Positions 38,601 to 49,353 of a stretch of DNA of 64,000 nt are shown in pieces. The notes under the pieces were generated by a model that saw only the letters and a program-made list of their open reading frames with translations, had not been told where the DNA came from and made no database searches. Made by a program: the position numbers and the translations under genes. The stretch is taken from positions 309,012 through 373,011 of the forward strand of contig NW_008710508.1 of assembly GCF_000327385.1 (NCBI RefSeq), written 5' to 3'. This DNA is from Lottia gigantea (taxonomy: Eukaryota; Mollusca; Gastropoda; Lottiidae). Within the stretch, counting starts at the first letter, position 1, and every line of letters starts with the position of its first letter.

Positions 38601-41600
38601 AATAAACAAAACTTCTTCAAAAAATATAGTGAGTTACTTATTTCAACCATTTTGTGGGTATTTTATTGTGATTAAATTGAAATACGTTCCTTCAAGTGAA
38701 TGAATTAATGTGAATTCTGAATTATTATCGAAAGCTTAACCTTCTGAAAGAATTAAACGGTCATATCTTGTGATTCTATTGAGGGTTATTTAAGTTATGA
38801 AGGAAAAATATTTAGTAAAAGTCGTGAATAGCTAGACTTATCAAGGGTCAAATTCATAAATTCGTAAGTACGAATACGGGTATAACTAAAAAAATGCAAA
38901 ATTGACAATTTACTGTTGGAAGGACAATTTTTGAAATAGGTTAACTCGATGTTTGATTAAGTTATTACCATTATTTGGTGTTCTTGATCTATATCAAACC
39001 TTTTTAATTATTTATTGTTAATCTACACACAATATGCAACTTTTAAACCATTAGCAATAATAGGATAGAGTTACAATGAAAGCTTCAAATCACTGAATCC
39101 CAATCCTAGGTTCTTGCGGGAGAGGCATTTTGGACAATTAGTTGTGTTGAATGTACCACAGTTGCATCGTCGTGACTGTAATTTATTCGTAGAGCGGTAC
39201 CGATAGTTAACATTAATGAAGGTTTAGAAATACAAGGAGCCAGAAATATTGGTGATCATGGCTCAATATAAATATTGCAAGCATCATGTTCATAAGTGGG
39301 ACATATACCTTCATTTCGTGATTGTGACTTATAAAACAGTATTATTTAAGTTTAAAATAGTGGAATCTTCAGAAAGTGACAATTAAAGTTCGGTGTCTCG
39401 GACTAATATAATGTATTAACAACAACACGAAGGTGTCCCCTACATAGACTACAATAAACGAACTTGTACCAAAGCCACGCTTTCGACACTTGCTAGCATG
39501 CCGTCATACAGTCAACAACGTGGCATGAGGTTGTAACCATCTTTTCCTCTACGTAAATCACTGTAATAAAGTTATTTAAAATACACAACGTGAAGTCCTA
39601 CATTCCAGTCAGTCTTGTGTAAGCCCTAGTACACAAAAATATCTATGTTGAGTATTCTTGAAGTAATTGCACTGCGTTACACAATTTAATAACATTTAAC
39701 AATATTTAATAACATATTTAACAATATTTGATAACATATTTAACAATATTTAATAACAGTTAACAATATTTAATAACATTTAACAATATTTAATAACATA
39801 TTTAACAATATTTAATAACATTTAACAATATTTAATAACATATTTAACAATATTTGATAACATATTTAACAATATTTAATAACAGTTAACAATATTTAAT
39901 AACATTTAACCGTATTTAATAACATATTTAACAATATTTAATAACAGTTAACAATATTTAATAACATATTTAACAATATTTAATAACAGTTAACAATATT
40001 TAATAACATTTAACAATATTTGATAACATATTTAACAATATTTAATAACATATTTAACAATATTTGATAACAGTTAACAATATTTAATAACATTTAACAA
40101 TATTTAATAACATATTTAACAATATTTAATAACAGTTAACAATATTTAATAACATATTTAACAATATTTAATAACAGTTAACAATATTTAATAACATTTA
40201 ACAATATTTAATGTACCAGGATTTCCTACTATCATGTATCTTGACAGCAAATTGATGTGTGAAGAAGGTATGAAATAATAATCAGCAAATATTAATTTAT
40301 TGCCATTCTGAAAGAAAGTAAGATCTTTGTTTCAAAATGGAATGCGGCATTAAATTTTCATTATCAAAAACTAATGATACCAGAAAATATTTCTATTTTA
40401 TGCTATTATATGCTACTTACATCTTTGTACTGGATCAAACTGAATTTGTTTTAAAAGGGTTAATTAAAAGCGGAGAGCATTCTAATTGTTAATTAAACAG
40501 TTTGACCAGTTTTGGTGTTTGTCTTAATAATGGTTCGAAATTATTGGTTGAAATCCTTAGATTTTGTAGGATACATTTCTCTACAATGAGGCGTTTATTT
40601 TTAACAGCTGCCAGTTTTGGCGTTAAAAATAATAACAGCTTGATTTGTTTGGCTAAAACTTTCAGATACGTTAAGGGATACATTTCTGTAGAATTTAATT
40701 TGAGGAAAACATTTTTTTCGACCTACAAAAAAAGTGGAATGTCCCTTAAACTTTTGCATGGTGTTCTTGTCTTTCAGCACACGTGATTAATTTAAACGCG
40801 ATTTTGAAAATCTTTGGTAAAGATTAAGATTGATCTAAAACATATTATTAAAGACAAAAAGATCAGTTTCCACTCATGATATTTGAAATTGGATGCCACG
40901 TTTGATTTTTGTGATAACCATGTATAGTTACTAATTATAGTGTTTTGTATATAAAATGAGCTTTCGAGGAAAATAAAAGGTTTGAGAAACTAATCAGAGT
41001 TTACGCTGACTCTCATAAAATAACCACCAGAGTCAATATTCAGAGAGATTTAGGCAATAAATGACATTGACCCCGCCATACCATTGTTTTGGTGTGTGTT
41101 GAATTTACAATAATGGCCTTAAACTTCTTACTGCATCTATTAAAGTTTTTTATGTCACAGTTAAAGACAAGTTGAGAATATGTCATTATGATTCAGTCTA
41201 CGGTCGGTTTATTTTCGAACTTGATTGAAATGTAATTGAATAATAAAATAAAACATGTCTAGCACGATAGATTCTCATTTTATTACAGTCTTAAAATGTA
41301 TCTACGAATAACTTGTGACATTTTTTGCAGTAAAGTTAACTCTTACGTCAGACTATGGTTCTATTTCTTATTCCACTTGTTTGTGATGACAGAAATGCCG
41401 AAACAGCAAATTATATCAAGATGGACTACCCAATTTACCAATGGTTCCAAAATAGAGAAAGTTTTATTCTGCTAGCAGCGTACGCCATGGTGTTCCAAGA
41501 TGATCATAAGCTAACATAAAGATCACGGAAAACTCTAATCAGGATATTCATTCATCTTAGTTTGATGTTGACATTATTCAAATAAGATAAGAGATTGAAT

Positions 41601-44600
41601 TTTTCGTTTTATCGAGATTGTTGCCAGTACATCTTGGTAATTAGGAGATATAATCTAACATGGATTTCACTTAATATAAAGAATTATGTTCTGTGATTGC
41701 CAGCCTCATCAATCAAATCAGTTGACTAATGCTGCCGTTACCGTATCTCTACTGTATCAACGACACTTCATCGTCATAACATCAATTATAACTTTTACTC
41801 TGGCAATTCATCATAGTCTACATCTCGATAATGTAGGAAACGATCCTCACCTTTTGCTCCAGCATGTAATGGATGGATGTAATACCAATAATAAAGAAAA
41901 GTCCAAGAGTGTACAGAGTTATATAAATTGATGAGGTAAAGGTTCCTGATAACTACACTTGTAGCTAATTACAAGATGATCAGATATGATTTTTGAGCAA
42001 CATTAATAATCTTTGTAGATATCATAATGCTTAGACAAATACATTAAGCACTTACATCTTCTTATGGTGGTTTCAAGGAGTGAATAATAGAAAATTTTCT
42101 GTTGGCCATTCGTAAGACATTGTGTATTAATAATAAAAATTGGTTTTATGAAAATCGTAATAAATGCTGTGCTCATAATTAAGGCCTTACATTGTTGTTT
42201 TCTGTAATAGAACTATATGAAATACTCATTAGCAAAAAAGCTAGGTCAACAGAAATTTGTCGTTCTCCGACCTCGGTTAGAATTTACAATCAACATGCGC
42301 GTGATTGTTTATACCCTATTTTCTTAATAGAAGGTTTTGAATAATAATATAAGTTTGATAAGTTTGTATCATAGATAAAATATCAGCAGATCTATCTTGG
42401 GCCGCTGACATTTAAATCTTCATCTGTCAACAATCACTATAAATATCATGTAAATTGAGATTAATTTCATGATTTTCATGGACTCTCTGGAATTACTGAT
42501 AGATCTAAAGATGACATCTTATCATAGTTCTGTCAGTTATTTTTCAGGATGGAAAGCATTTGAAGATTGTTGCCAATGTATTCCATGTTAAGCTTAAGGA
42601 AGTGTCAAAAGCACATGACGTGAAGAAGTCTTCGGATGTTCAAGTTCGTGTCTGGAACAGTTAGGTTATCGTGTATAGTAATATTCGATATTTTTCCAAA
42701 GGGGCTTTAATAGACTAGAAGCGGCACGGACTTAAAATGATAGCACAAGGTGACACAACTAATTGTCATCTGAAAGCAATTCGTTTATCAAAGTCGAATG
42801 CCACTAGCAAAAAACAAAACGACATACAATAACATGCCATTACGAGTATTGAGTCCATACTATTGACAGTCCGGACAGGAGAGTATTGACATTTGATAGC
42901 GAACTCGTGTATATTCATTTATAATCATTATAAAACCTTTTTTCAAGAAAAAATGAGTCACTCCATTTCACTGATTTCCCCCAGATATAGAGAAGTAACA
43001 AAGAAAGTAGGCTATTATTCACGTTATGCTCCTAAAACGGCATTATTTATTAAACAAGTATTTTTACAACTATTACTTTTAAAAAAAAATACACGATGTA
43101 CCTCATAAAAATCCGGAATAAGTGTTTACTATCATGTAATTTGTCAGATTTGATAAATTGTGGATATTCCTTCGGATAATAACTGTGATAATCCAGTCTC
43201 AAGGGTATGTCTGATCTTTTTAATTCTTGGTGCTCAAATTAGCTACGGCTAAAGACTTAAATCTAGAAATATGTGTCCCTTACCTGTAAAAATCCTACGT
43301 AAACATTTCATACTCGATATGTTTCTTTGGTTGGTGATGGAAAACCAGAAGATTTAAGCAAGTAAATGCCAAATAATAGAGAAATATGTATCTTACTCTT
43401 TCAGGAGGTTTCAACTAAAATTATAGAGATTTCATATGGCCTAAATCCAAAACTTGTTGAAATTATAACACCCCGTTTTTTTACTAACCGTCTTAAAACG
43501 AATCCAGGTTGACCAAGTAGATAATTATGATGTCAAGTTGTTGTCGAATTTATAATTGAGATTGACGCAAACCGCTTAAAAAGTGTTCAAAATACACATT
43601 ACACATGACAGCTCAGAAATACAGATCACTAATAAAGACTAATCAATTAGAGAGAAACACTCAGTTACAGGAACCTGGAACCTGACATAGGTTAACTTGA
43701 CAAGAAATCTTGTTTCTAGATGATAATTAATGTTTTTATCTAACTTTTAATTTTATTTGTATACTGCCCCTATATGACCATTAACCAGAAGTCGAAAGTC
43801 ACTGACAATGATTGCAAGTTTTCAATTGAAGTGAACCGAAGGACACTATACAATTTTGGTGTCTGGTATTAAGGGTATAAAGCGATATTTATTTATAAAA
43901 CCAATGTAAGGGATACTGTACTAGTACCAGAATATGTTGACATGTATATTCCAAAATAGGTTAACTTTAAGAAAAATAAATTGATAGCTTTAATGTGATA
44001 TGTCAATAACTTCGTGATGCCGACCAAATAACTGTTTAATGTTTTTGACGGGATGTAGCCTTGTTGTACTCTTCTTTTAACAGAAAATTATCCTATGATG
44101 AACATGCTCGAGCATCAACCGTCATATACTGTGACTCAGTGGCCTCTGCCTGGGCCGATATTCTGGAAGACAACAGGTCCAAGTTTTTGATTGATGCTGA
44201 TTGCACCCCATACCATAATGCTTTGTCCACACCTCGGGTCTCTTTCAACCACACACTGTTCTGTAAAACGTTCAGCTCGTCTTCGCCACACTCCTACACT
44301 GCCATCTGCTGTGGAAATACAGTCCCGGCTCTCATCTGAGAACACGTGGATCCTCCACTGCTGATACCGGCAATGTTGTCGTTGGGTGGTTCACTCAAGA
44401 CGTTGCTGATGATGACGGGGAGTGAGCACCAGACCCCTGTATGGACGGCGACAAGACAGGTTTTGGGAGGAGAGCCAATTTCGAACGGTATCAGCACTGA
44501 TGGGTTGCTGATAGTGGCCAATGGAGCTGTGTGTATCGCAGTGGTGAATCTGTCATACAGATGTTGCCGCATCATGTCTTGGTGCTGTGACTCGACGAAT

Positions 44601-47600
44601 ACGTGGACGGTCATCAGTGCTGTTGGTGGTGCCTCAATGGTACGATGACTTGAACACGTTGTTGGGCATTTAATCATCCAATGGCTTGTTCGTGTTGTTG
44701 GGGGGTTAGGCGGGTCATCAGCTCACAGCTCACAGTTGTCTTCACAGCAACTGAATTCTCAGTAGGCGTCAGTTTGTTTTAAAAATAACGTGTTGCACGT
44801 GCATTTCGATTTTCCTCCGCATCAATTACAACTTGTTCCCACGGACATCTGACAGTTCCCTAGGTTCAGAATTCTTAAATCGAACGCAACCGATATTATC
44901 ATTTGAATGTCATAAACTGGCCTTTTTAAAGTCTAAAAATCATATATTTATAAAGAAAAATAACAATTTTGTCGTGCATGACTTTGTCTAAACTAAACAA
45001 TTTTATCTGTTCGGTATATTACGCGAACTTGTCTCTGATTTTTTGCCATCGTTTCAGCTCCAACAACCTGCATCTCCGACAAGGGGAAACCAATTACCTA
45101 CGCTTTAATTGAGAACTTTCACAAAATGAAAAATGAATAAATAAATAGATTTTCAGACGACACATTATTTCTACTTCATTAATCAACAAAATCGATCAAT
45201 ATTCGAAAACTTTCTTAATAAGTTAAATGATTTTATACTTCAGAAATGGACTGATATATTATTAAGATGGGATCCCAAGAAACATGATGGAATTCATACA
45301 GTAAGAGTTCCTTCAAATAGGATATGGTTACCAGATATATTACTATATAATTTGTAAGTAGCTTGGAATGTACATACTGCTGTGTTCAATATTTGCTTAT
45401 GCCATTAGTTTCTAACATGAAGTCTTGAGGTGCCAAATACGTCCATCAGTTCAGATTAAACTGCAGCAATCAGTAATTTAGCATAGAAGAGAAAATGCGT
45501 TATATATTGAACCAATACACTTTGCTTGAAGTGATTTGTAAAATACAATTTTACGATTACAGAGTACTTATGATTTCTTCTTTAACAATTGAGTAGACTG
45601 TGTTTCTGTTGATTCAAATACTCATAGAAAATAAATCTTGGTTTGATTTTCCTCATTGATTTATCATTTCTAGAAAAATCTTGATATGTTTTTGATTCAA
45701 GTGAACTTATTCGTAACAGATCTGTATCAAATCTTTGGATTTAATTTGTTACCTTTCTCATAGTTTTGTAAGCATGAAACATATAAATCTTATCATTGAA
45801 TGGTAACATATCTTTAATCTGCAGCCTGTCAATAAAATGATACACTGTGTGAATATCAATGGATGTTTAAAGAGAAAAACTGCTTAGGGCTGGTAGAATT
45901 TAAGACATTTGTTATTAGTTATCCCATGTCCTAAATTAAAATACACCAAGGTACCGTTAAATACCCATAAAATATATTTCACATCGAGGAGCTCTATAAA
46001 ACTGTATCAGTCAAGTATTAAAGGTTATTTATCTCAACATTTCGCTATAAATTGAATGAATGAACGCTTTAGAAAAGTTGCATGTTCAAATCGATTTTAA
46101 TTTTGAAGCAATCAAGAATCTGTTCAATTTGAATTGCACTGATTACGTTGTTAGTTACTGTTATTGTCACAAAGAAGAATAAAACCATTCGAATACGTCT
46201 TGATTTACTCCTTTCGTGGGAATAACCGGTTATTTATCACTTAAGTAAAGAATGGAATTATTCAACTTATATCTTTCAAATACACGACCACATGAATTCG
46301 AAAATTATGTTGTAAAACTGGGATATGGCAGTCATATATTGGGAACAAAATGACCAGTTGTCGGTAAAACCTATAAATATATACTGTAAAACATAATCCT
46401 TCTTTATATACATTTTAACAAGAACTGGGGAAGTTTGTTTTTACTGACAATAATTTGTAGTTTCGTGGGAAACAAAGTATTTCTTTCCCCATCCATGTTA
46501 TACATGTTTTATGTTTTATTTGTAGTTTAGTGGGACTAACTGAAAATAAGACTTTTGTCTAAATGGGTTGCCAAAATGAAGTTATATACACTGTCAAACC
46601 ATAGTTAGTAGTTGGTTGAATTCATTCATGGGTATGACTCAGATACCGTTTGTCATATTCTAAGTTAAGCAAATCACTCTGATATAAATCATTGTTGAAC
46701 TTATTTTGTTAACTATTTATTGTTAATATAAAATAACAGTATAACAATATCAGTGTGTGGTATAATTGGGTTAAAAGTACATTTGTTTATTCGAAAATTG
46801 TAAGATAATCTGATCAAAATGAGTATGCATTTGTTTAATTTGGTTAATTTTAAGATAACTATTTTAACAAGGAAATTGAAATAGATGGAACTTTGTATAA
46901 GTCGTGAGAGAGTCACGATATTCTAGAATTAATAACCGACCATGTTCTTGATCCGATTTTTCTTACAGACTAATTTACATATCATGACCTTAATAGTAGT
47001 TGGTAGTCACAACAAAATAAGAAATACTTTATCTATCCTTTTATTATCTTAACAAAACTTTAAAATTGAATGTGACATTAAAAAATATAGCTAGACTCTC
47101 CTTACAGAACTTTGGGTCAAGTTTGACACTCGCTACAACGTTTATTTACTCGGATTTCCATTTCAATAACTTGGACTTAAACTTGGATTTGAAGGATTTA
47201 GCATTATTTTTAATTTATAGCATCTCCAGTTTTGGCTATCAAAAAGTAATAGAAAGGCTATAGATGTGAAAGTACTTCATTCAATATTTCTATTTCAGTG
47301 CCGATGACCGTCTTAGAGAACAGCGTGATGCATTGGTTGTAGTTGATTACAATGGAACTATATTGTGGATGCCACAAGCTATTTTAAAAAGTTCCTGTTC
47401 TTTTGATACGCTTTATTTTCCCTTTGATGAGCAATCGTGTTTGATGAAGTTTGGATCATGGACGTCTAATGGAAATAAACTAAATATAGATTTTGTTCTG
47501 CAAGACTCAATGGACATGAGTGATTTCGTGAAAAATAATGAATGGGATGTGACAAAAAATACAGCGGCGCGGAATGTGTTATATTATAGTTGCTGCCCCG

Positions 47601-49353
47601 AGCCTTATGTCGATTTGACATTTAATTTAGAATTACGACGAAAGGTGGCTTTCTATACATTTATACTGGTTCTACCATGTGCTCTGCTCAGTTTATTAAC
47701 ATTGGTTATATTTTGGGTACCACCAGAATCTCCTGCTAAATTACAGCTAGGTATAGTAAACATGGTTCATATATTGTGTCTTTCATTTCATATGCAAAGT
47801 GTAGCAAAGTGATATTATTCGTATGCTTTATTGTAGAAAACCCTTATTTAAATATTACTTCTGGAAAGTGTTAAAGGTAGTATTTTGAGGTGAAAAAAGA
47901 ACTATCTATTGTCTTAAGTCTTAAGATCTGATAAAATTGCAACTTGTGGAGGTGAAGAGCGTAAAAGTGTTTAGATGTGCTTGAAAATTGCCTAATTTGA
48001 TGACCTTATATCACATTTCAGGTATGAGTGTCTTTGTTGCGTTTTTCTTCTTGTTATTGGTTTTAGCTGACTTTACTCCAAGAGCAGCTGCTTCTATACC
48101 TCTAATTGGTAAGATTATAAATTTCTGTTTTTCAATTGTCTGATATGAAGACTGGCACGTGAAAGTGTCTAGAAATTCACAAGATAATTTCTCCATATGT
48201 AGAAAGCTAATGGTTTCTTTTGTGCTTCGTTACGACCGACTTTTATTTTGCATACAAGAATCTTTGGAATAATGGGAAGTAACTCCAATAAGATATGAGA
48301 TTATTTTCCTTTTAGGTGCATATTTCTGTTTAAGTATGGTGATGATTACGATGTCAACTGTTTTAGCATGTATTGTTGCCAATATGTATTTTCGGGGAGT
48401 ACGGGTCAACAGGGCTCCAAGGTGGTTCCGTTCCGTAAGTATGAGTAAAGACTTTTCGCTTCCATACAAAATGATTCATTGAGTTTGACAACTTTACATT
48501 CTTCTACGGATACTGAGTATACTTTAGATTTGGGTGTCAATGGTCGGAAAATCCATGAACAATACTGCTTTGTTAAATGAAATGAATATAATTTTACAGA
48601 CTACTTTTCTGCGCCTAACTGAACTGGGTTGTGCTGACGAAGACGGACAGCGCCATGTATTGTTCAACAAGAGTGACATTAGCCTACTTTCCAACAGTCG
48701 AGATATCTTTAAAGTACACAGTTTTTAGCGTACGAGGCCTCGGTTCATTACCCGATTCCAAAACTAGAGGTTTTTGTTCATGTCAACCTGCATCACCGAT
48801 AGGGGAAATCGGTTTGAAACATATGAAGGAACCATCTCGACATATGCCGGGATTGATCCCTGTAAAATCAAATTATTTTTTTATTCTCTTGTAGTGTTTG
48901 GTTAATGGCGTTGCTAGAGTTTTATGTTTAAGAGAAAAAATAGTTGAAATAGATACAACATCCCCTTCAAAGAAAAATTGGAACACATGTGTCATAACTC
49001 AACAGAATGGACGAAATAATGACACAGATACAAAGTGTGCGAAGGTCCGTCTACTGGAAAACAGTACGGAACACAAGATTCCATCTGAAACTACTGAGGG
49101 GGGACGGGACACAGTAGTCAGTGATTTGAACAGGATCAATATTTTAGGTAGAAATTCAGGACTTTATGATGAAGTGAGAGAAATACGAGATATTTTACAG
49201 AAAGACGATGAAAGAAGAGTAAAAAGGGTTGAAAAAGATAAATATGTGTTAGAATGGCGGGTATTAGCCTGTATAATTGACAGGTTATTCTTTATCATTT
49301 ATCTTTTCATTAATATTGTAGGATTAATTGTTTTATTTGTGGCAAAATTTTGA
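29618..49353 (+). CDS. Nicotinic-ACh-receptor-like Cys-loop subunit, predicted anion-selective (gene A), 7 exons, complete
   Basis: Exons: 29618-29687, 35898-36106, 45244-45353, 47299-47750, 48022-48108, 48316-48434, 48895-49353. Every intron is GT-AG and phases match; together they give 1506 nt, 501 residues plus TGA. Residues 1-24 are a hydrophobic signal peptide. About 25-245 form the ligand-binding domain: loop D Trp102, loop A WLPDILLYN (121-129), Cys-loop C163-C177 with FPFDEQ between, loop B GSW (182-184), loop C YYSCCPEPY (225-233). M1 is about 247-270, M2 about 278-297, M3 about 311-334, M4 about 472-498. The vicinal Cys pair marks an agonist-binding alpha-type subunit. The M1-M2 linker is PPESPAKLQLG: Pro(-2')Ala(-1')Lys(0') instead of Gly-Glu-Lys, as in anion-selective family members. 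Expected at the plasma membrane of nerve or muscle as part of a pentamer. The start ATG is chosen for the signal peptide and matching phase 1. Sequons at N27, N59 and N148 could be glycosylated. Family certain, ion selectivity inferred. Confidence 0.93.
32597..32935 (-). repeat. Dispersed AAAGCGGAATGTCCCTTTAA family, copy 1
   Basis: In inverted orientation: on the minus strand it carries CAGTTTGACCTCGTTTTGGT, ACTTTCAGATACGTTAA and finally GCGGAATGTCCCTTTAAA. The same blocks, in the same order, appear at 40459-40750 and 61711-62140. Non-autonomous; superfamily unknown. Confidence 0.75.
35255..35602. mobile_element. MITE with 50-bp inverted ends, TTAA-flanked
   Basis: The left end after TTAA reads GGAGGATTTATATTTCTGAC, then TCAACCGCCGCAATACGCTA. 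The right end, reversed, reads GGTGGATTTATACTTCTGAC, then TCAACCGCCGTAACACGCTA. About 50 bp pair with few mismatches. TTAA borders both sides, as with piggyBac-type insertion (or it is part of the ends). It lies 296 bp before gene A exon 2. The overlapping 126-codon minus-strand frame is incidental. Confidence 0.85.
35898..36106 (+). CDS. Gene A exon 2: N-terminal helix and first beta strands
   Basis: 209 nt, phase 1 to phase 0. It encodes the amphipathic N-terminal helix (AEKLLIKKLLERY), the RPV motif, LTVYFGLSLIQILDVDE and NQVLKSNIWYHY. These are the hallmark start of the nAChR ligand-binding domain. Acceptor TTTCAG, donor GTAAGT. The gene B counterpart has exactly the same length; 47 of 70 residues agree by hand count. 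Confidence 0.95.
38268..38609 (-). other. Unassigned 113-codon open frame
   Basis: An uninterrupted frame starting MFIIMLKRDILIVDIIY, antisense to gene A intron 2, rich in Lys, Asn and Ile. No motif, signal or domain that I recognise. In DNA this AT-rich, a frame of this length is unusual but not decisive. It could be a fragment of an old mobile element or chance. Confidence 0.15.
39680..40212 (+). repeat. AT-rich tandem array in gene A intron 2
   Basis: The core TAACAATATTTAATAACA is repeated about 25 times, with cores joined by TT, GT or TATT, so period lengths alternate between about 18 and 23. A TTTGATAACA variant recurs in several units, and the order of linkers repeats in blocks, which shows secondary duplication. 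Confidence 0.95.
40459..40750 (+). repeat. Dispersed repeat family, copy 2
   Basis: Carries AGTTTGACCAGTTTTGGTGT, ACATTTCTCTACAATGAGGC, CTTTCAGATACGTTAAGGG and the end GTGGAATGTCCCTTAA. Same order of blocks as the copies at 32597, 59750 and 61711. The 94-codon frame here is part of the repeat. Confidence 0.75.
44095..44718 (-). mobile_element. Tc1/mariner transposase remnant
   Basis: On the minus strand an ATG (44718-44716) opens MTRLTPQQHEQAIG, the usual Tc1-type N-terminus, broken by a stop after 14 codons. About 20 codons of the helix-turn-helix are missing. A later frame gives TNSTDDRPRIRRVTAPRHD, then ADTVRNWLSSQNLSCRRPYR. The catalytic domain starts in another frame: VFSDESRDCISTADGSVGVW, SIMVWGAIS and FQNIGPGRG. 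The first catalytic Asp is in FSDES; the second Asp and the closing D are absent because the copy ends near 44100. At least three frame changes or stops, so inactive. Confidence 0.85.
45244..45353 (+). CDS. Gene A exon 3: loop D to loop A
   Basis: 110 nt, phase 0 to phase 2. It encodes KWTDILLRWDPKKHDG, then IRVP-like TVRVPSNRIW and LPDILLYN. It carries the loop D Trp and loop A Tyr of the agonist pocket. I recall a 110-nt exon at this place in vertebrate alpha7-type genes, so this junction looks ancient. Acceptor CTTCAG, donor GTAAGT. Confidence 0.95.
45354..47298 (+). other. Gene A intron 3 (1.9 kb)
   Basis: Starts GTAAGT, ends TTTCAG. AT-rich, no element recognised. Confidence 0.75.
47299..47750 (+). 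CDS. Gene A exon 4: Cys-loop, loop B, loop C, M1
   Basis: 452 nt, phase 2 to phase 1. It contains ADDRLREQ, WMPQAILKSSC, the 13-residue Cys-loop (C-SFDTLYFPFDEQS-C), KFGSW (loop B), the YYSCCPEPY loop C, M1 and the linker to M2 ending KLQL. Reading on past the GTATAG donor meets a stop in 21 codons, which supports splicing here. Confidence 0.95.
48022..48108 (+). CDS. Gene A exon 5: M2 pore helix
   Basis: 87 nt, phase 1 to phase 1. It encodes the channel-lining helix MSVFVAFFLLLLVLADFTP and the M2-M3 loop RAAASIPLI. Position 9' is Val286 rather than the usual Leu, and the 20' residue is Asp297. The same-sized exon at the same place occurs in gene B and, as I recall, in vertebrate alpha7-type genes. 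Confidence 0.94.
48316..48434 (+). CDS. Gene A exon 6: M3
   Basis: 119 nt, phase 1 to phase 0. It encodes AYFCLSMVMITMSTVLACIV, ANMYFRGVRVN and RAPRWFRS: transmembrane helix 3 and the start of the cytoplasmic loop. 35 of 40 residues agree with gene B, the most conserved exon of the pair. Acceptor TTTTAG, donor GTAAGT. Confidence 0.95.
48572..48750 (-). mobile_element. SINE, copy 3, in last intron of gene A
   Basis: On the minus strand: CCGAGGCCTCGTACG, ACTTTAAAGATATCTCGACT, GTTGGAAAG, CATGGCGCTGTCCGTCTTCG and GCAGAAAAGTAGTCTG, tail TATTCATTTCATTT. More diverged than copies 1 and 2 and lacking the tRNA head, so probably the oldest. It fills much of intron 6. Confidence 0.75.
48895..49353 (+). 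CDS. Gene A exon 7: cytoplasmic loop, MA helix, M4, stop
   Basis: 459 nt including TGA, phase 0. It begins CLVNGVARVLCLREK and continues into a polar, poorly conserved loop with CAKVRLLE, then EVREIRDILQKDDERR (the membrane-associated amphipathic helix). Next come EWRVLACIIDRLFF and M4, ending LIVLFVAKF. Acceptor CTTGTAG follows a T-rich tract. A SINE copy occupies the intron just before it. Confidence 0.94.
   Translation, partial: CLVNGVARVLCLREKIVEIDTTSPSKKNWNTCVITQQNGRNNDTDTKCAKVRLLENSTEHKIPSETTEGGRDTVVSDLNRINILGRNSGLYDEVREIRDILQKDDERRVKRVEKDKYVLEWRVLACIIDRLFFIIYLFINIVGLIVLFVAKF

Larger units (their letters stand above)
36107..45243 (+). other. Gene A intron 2 (9.1 kb)
   Basis: Starts GTAAGT and ends CTTCAG. 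It contains T-rich runs near 36896-36935, an AT-rich tandem array (39680-40212), a dispersed-repeat copy (40459-40750) and a Tc1 remnant (44095-44718). Other frames inside have no recognised product. Confidence 0.75.

Noticed and set aside
41686-41931. 81-codon frame with hydrophobic antisense frames near 41700-41930
   Set aside because: Open frames on both strands look suggestive but none matches a family I can name; not supported as a gene.
44294-44677. 127-codon minus-strand frame and 92/100-codon plus-strand frames
   Set aside because: They overlap the Tc1 remnant in wrong frames; the transposase motifs are in the other minus-strand frames.
48534-48894. 64- and 87-codon frames in the last intron of gene A
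   Set aside because: They coincide with SINE copy 3 and the intron before exon 7.
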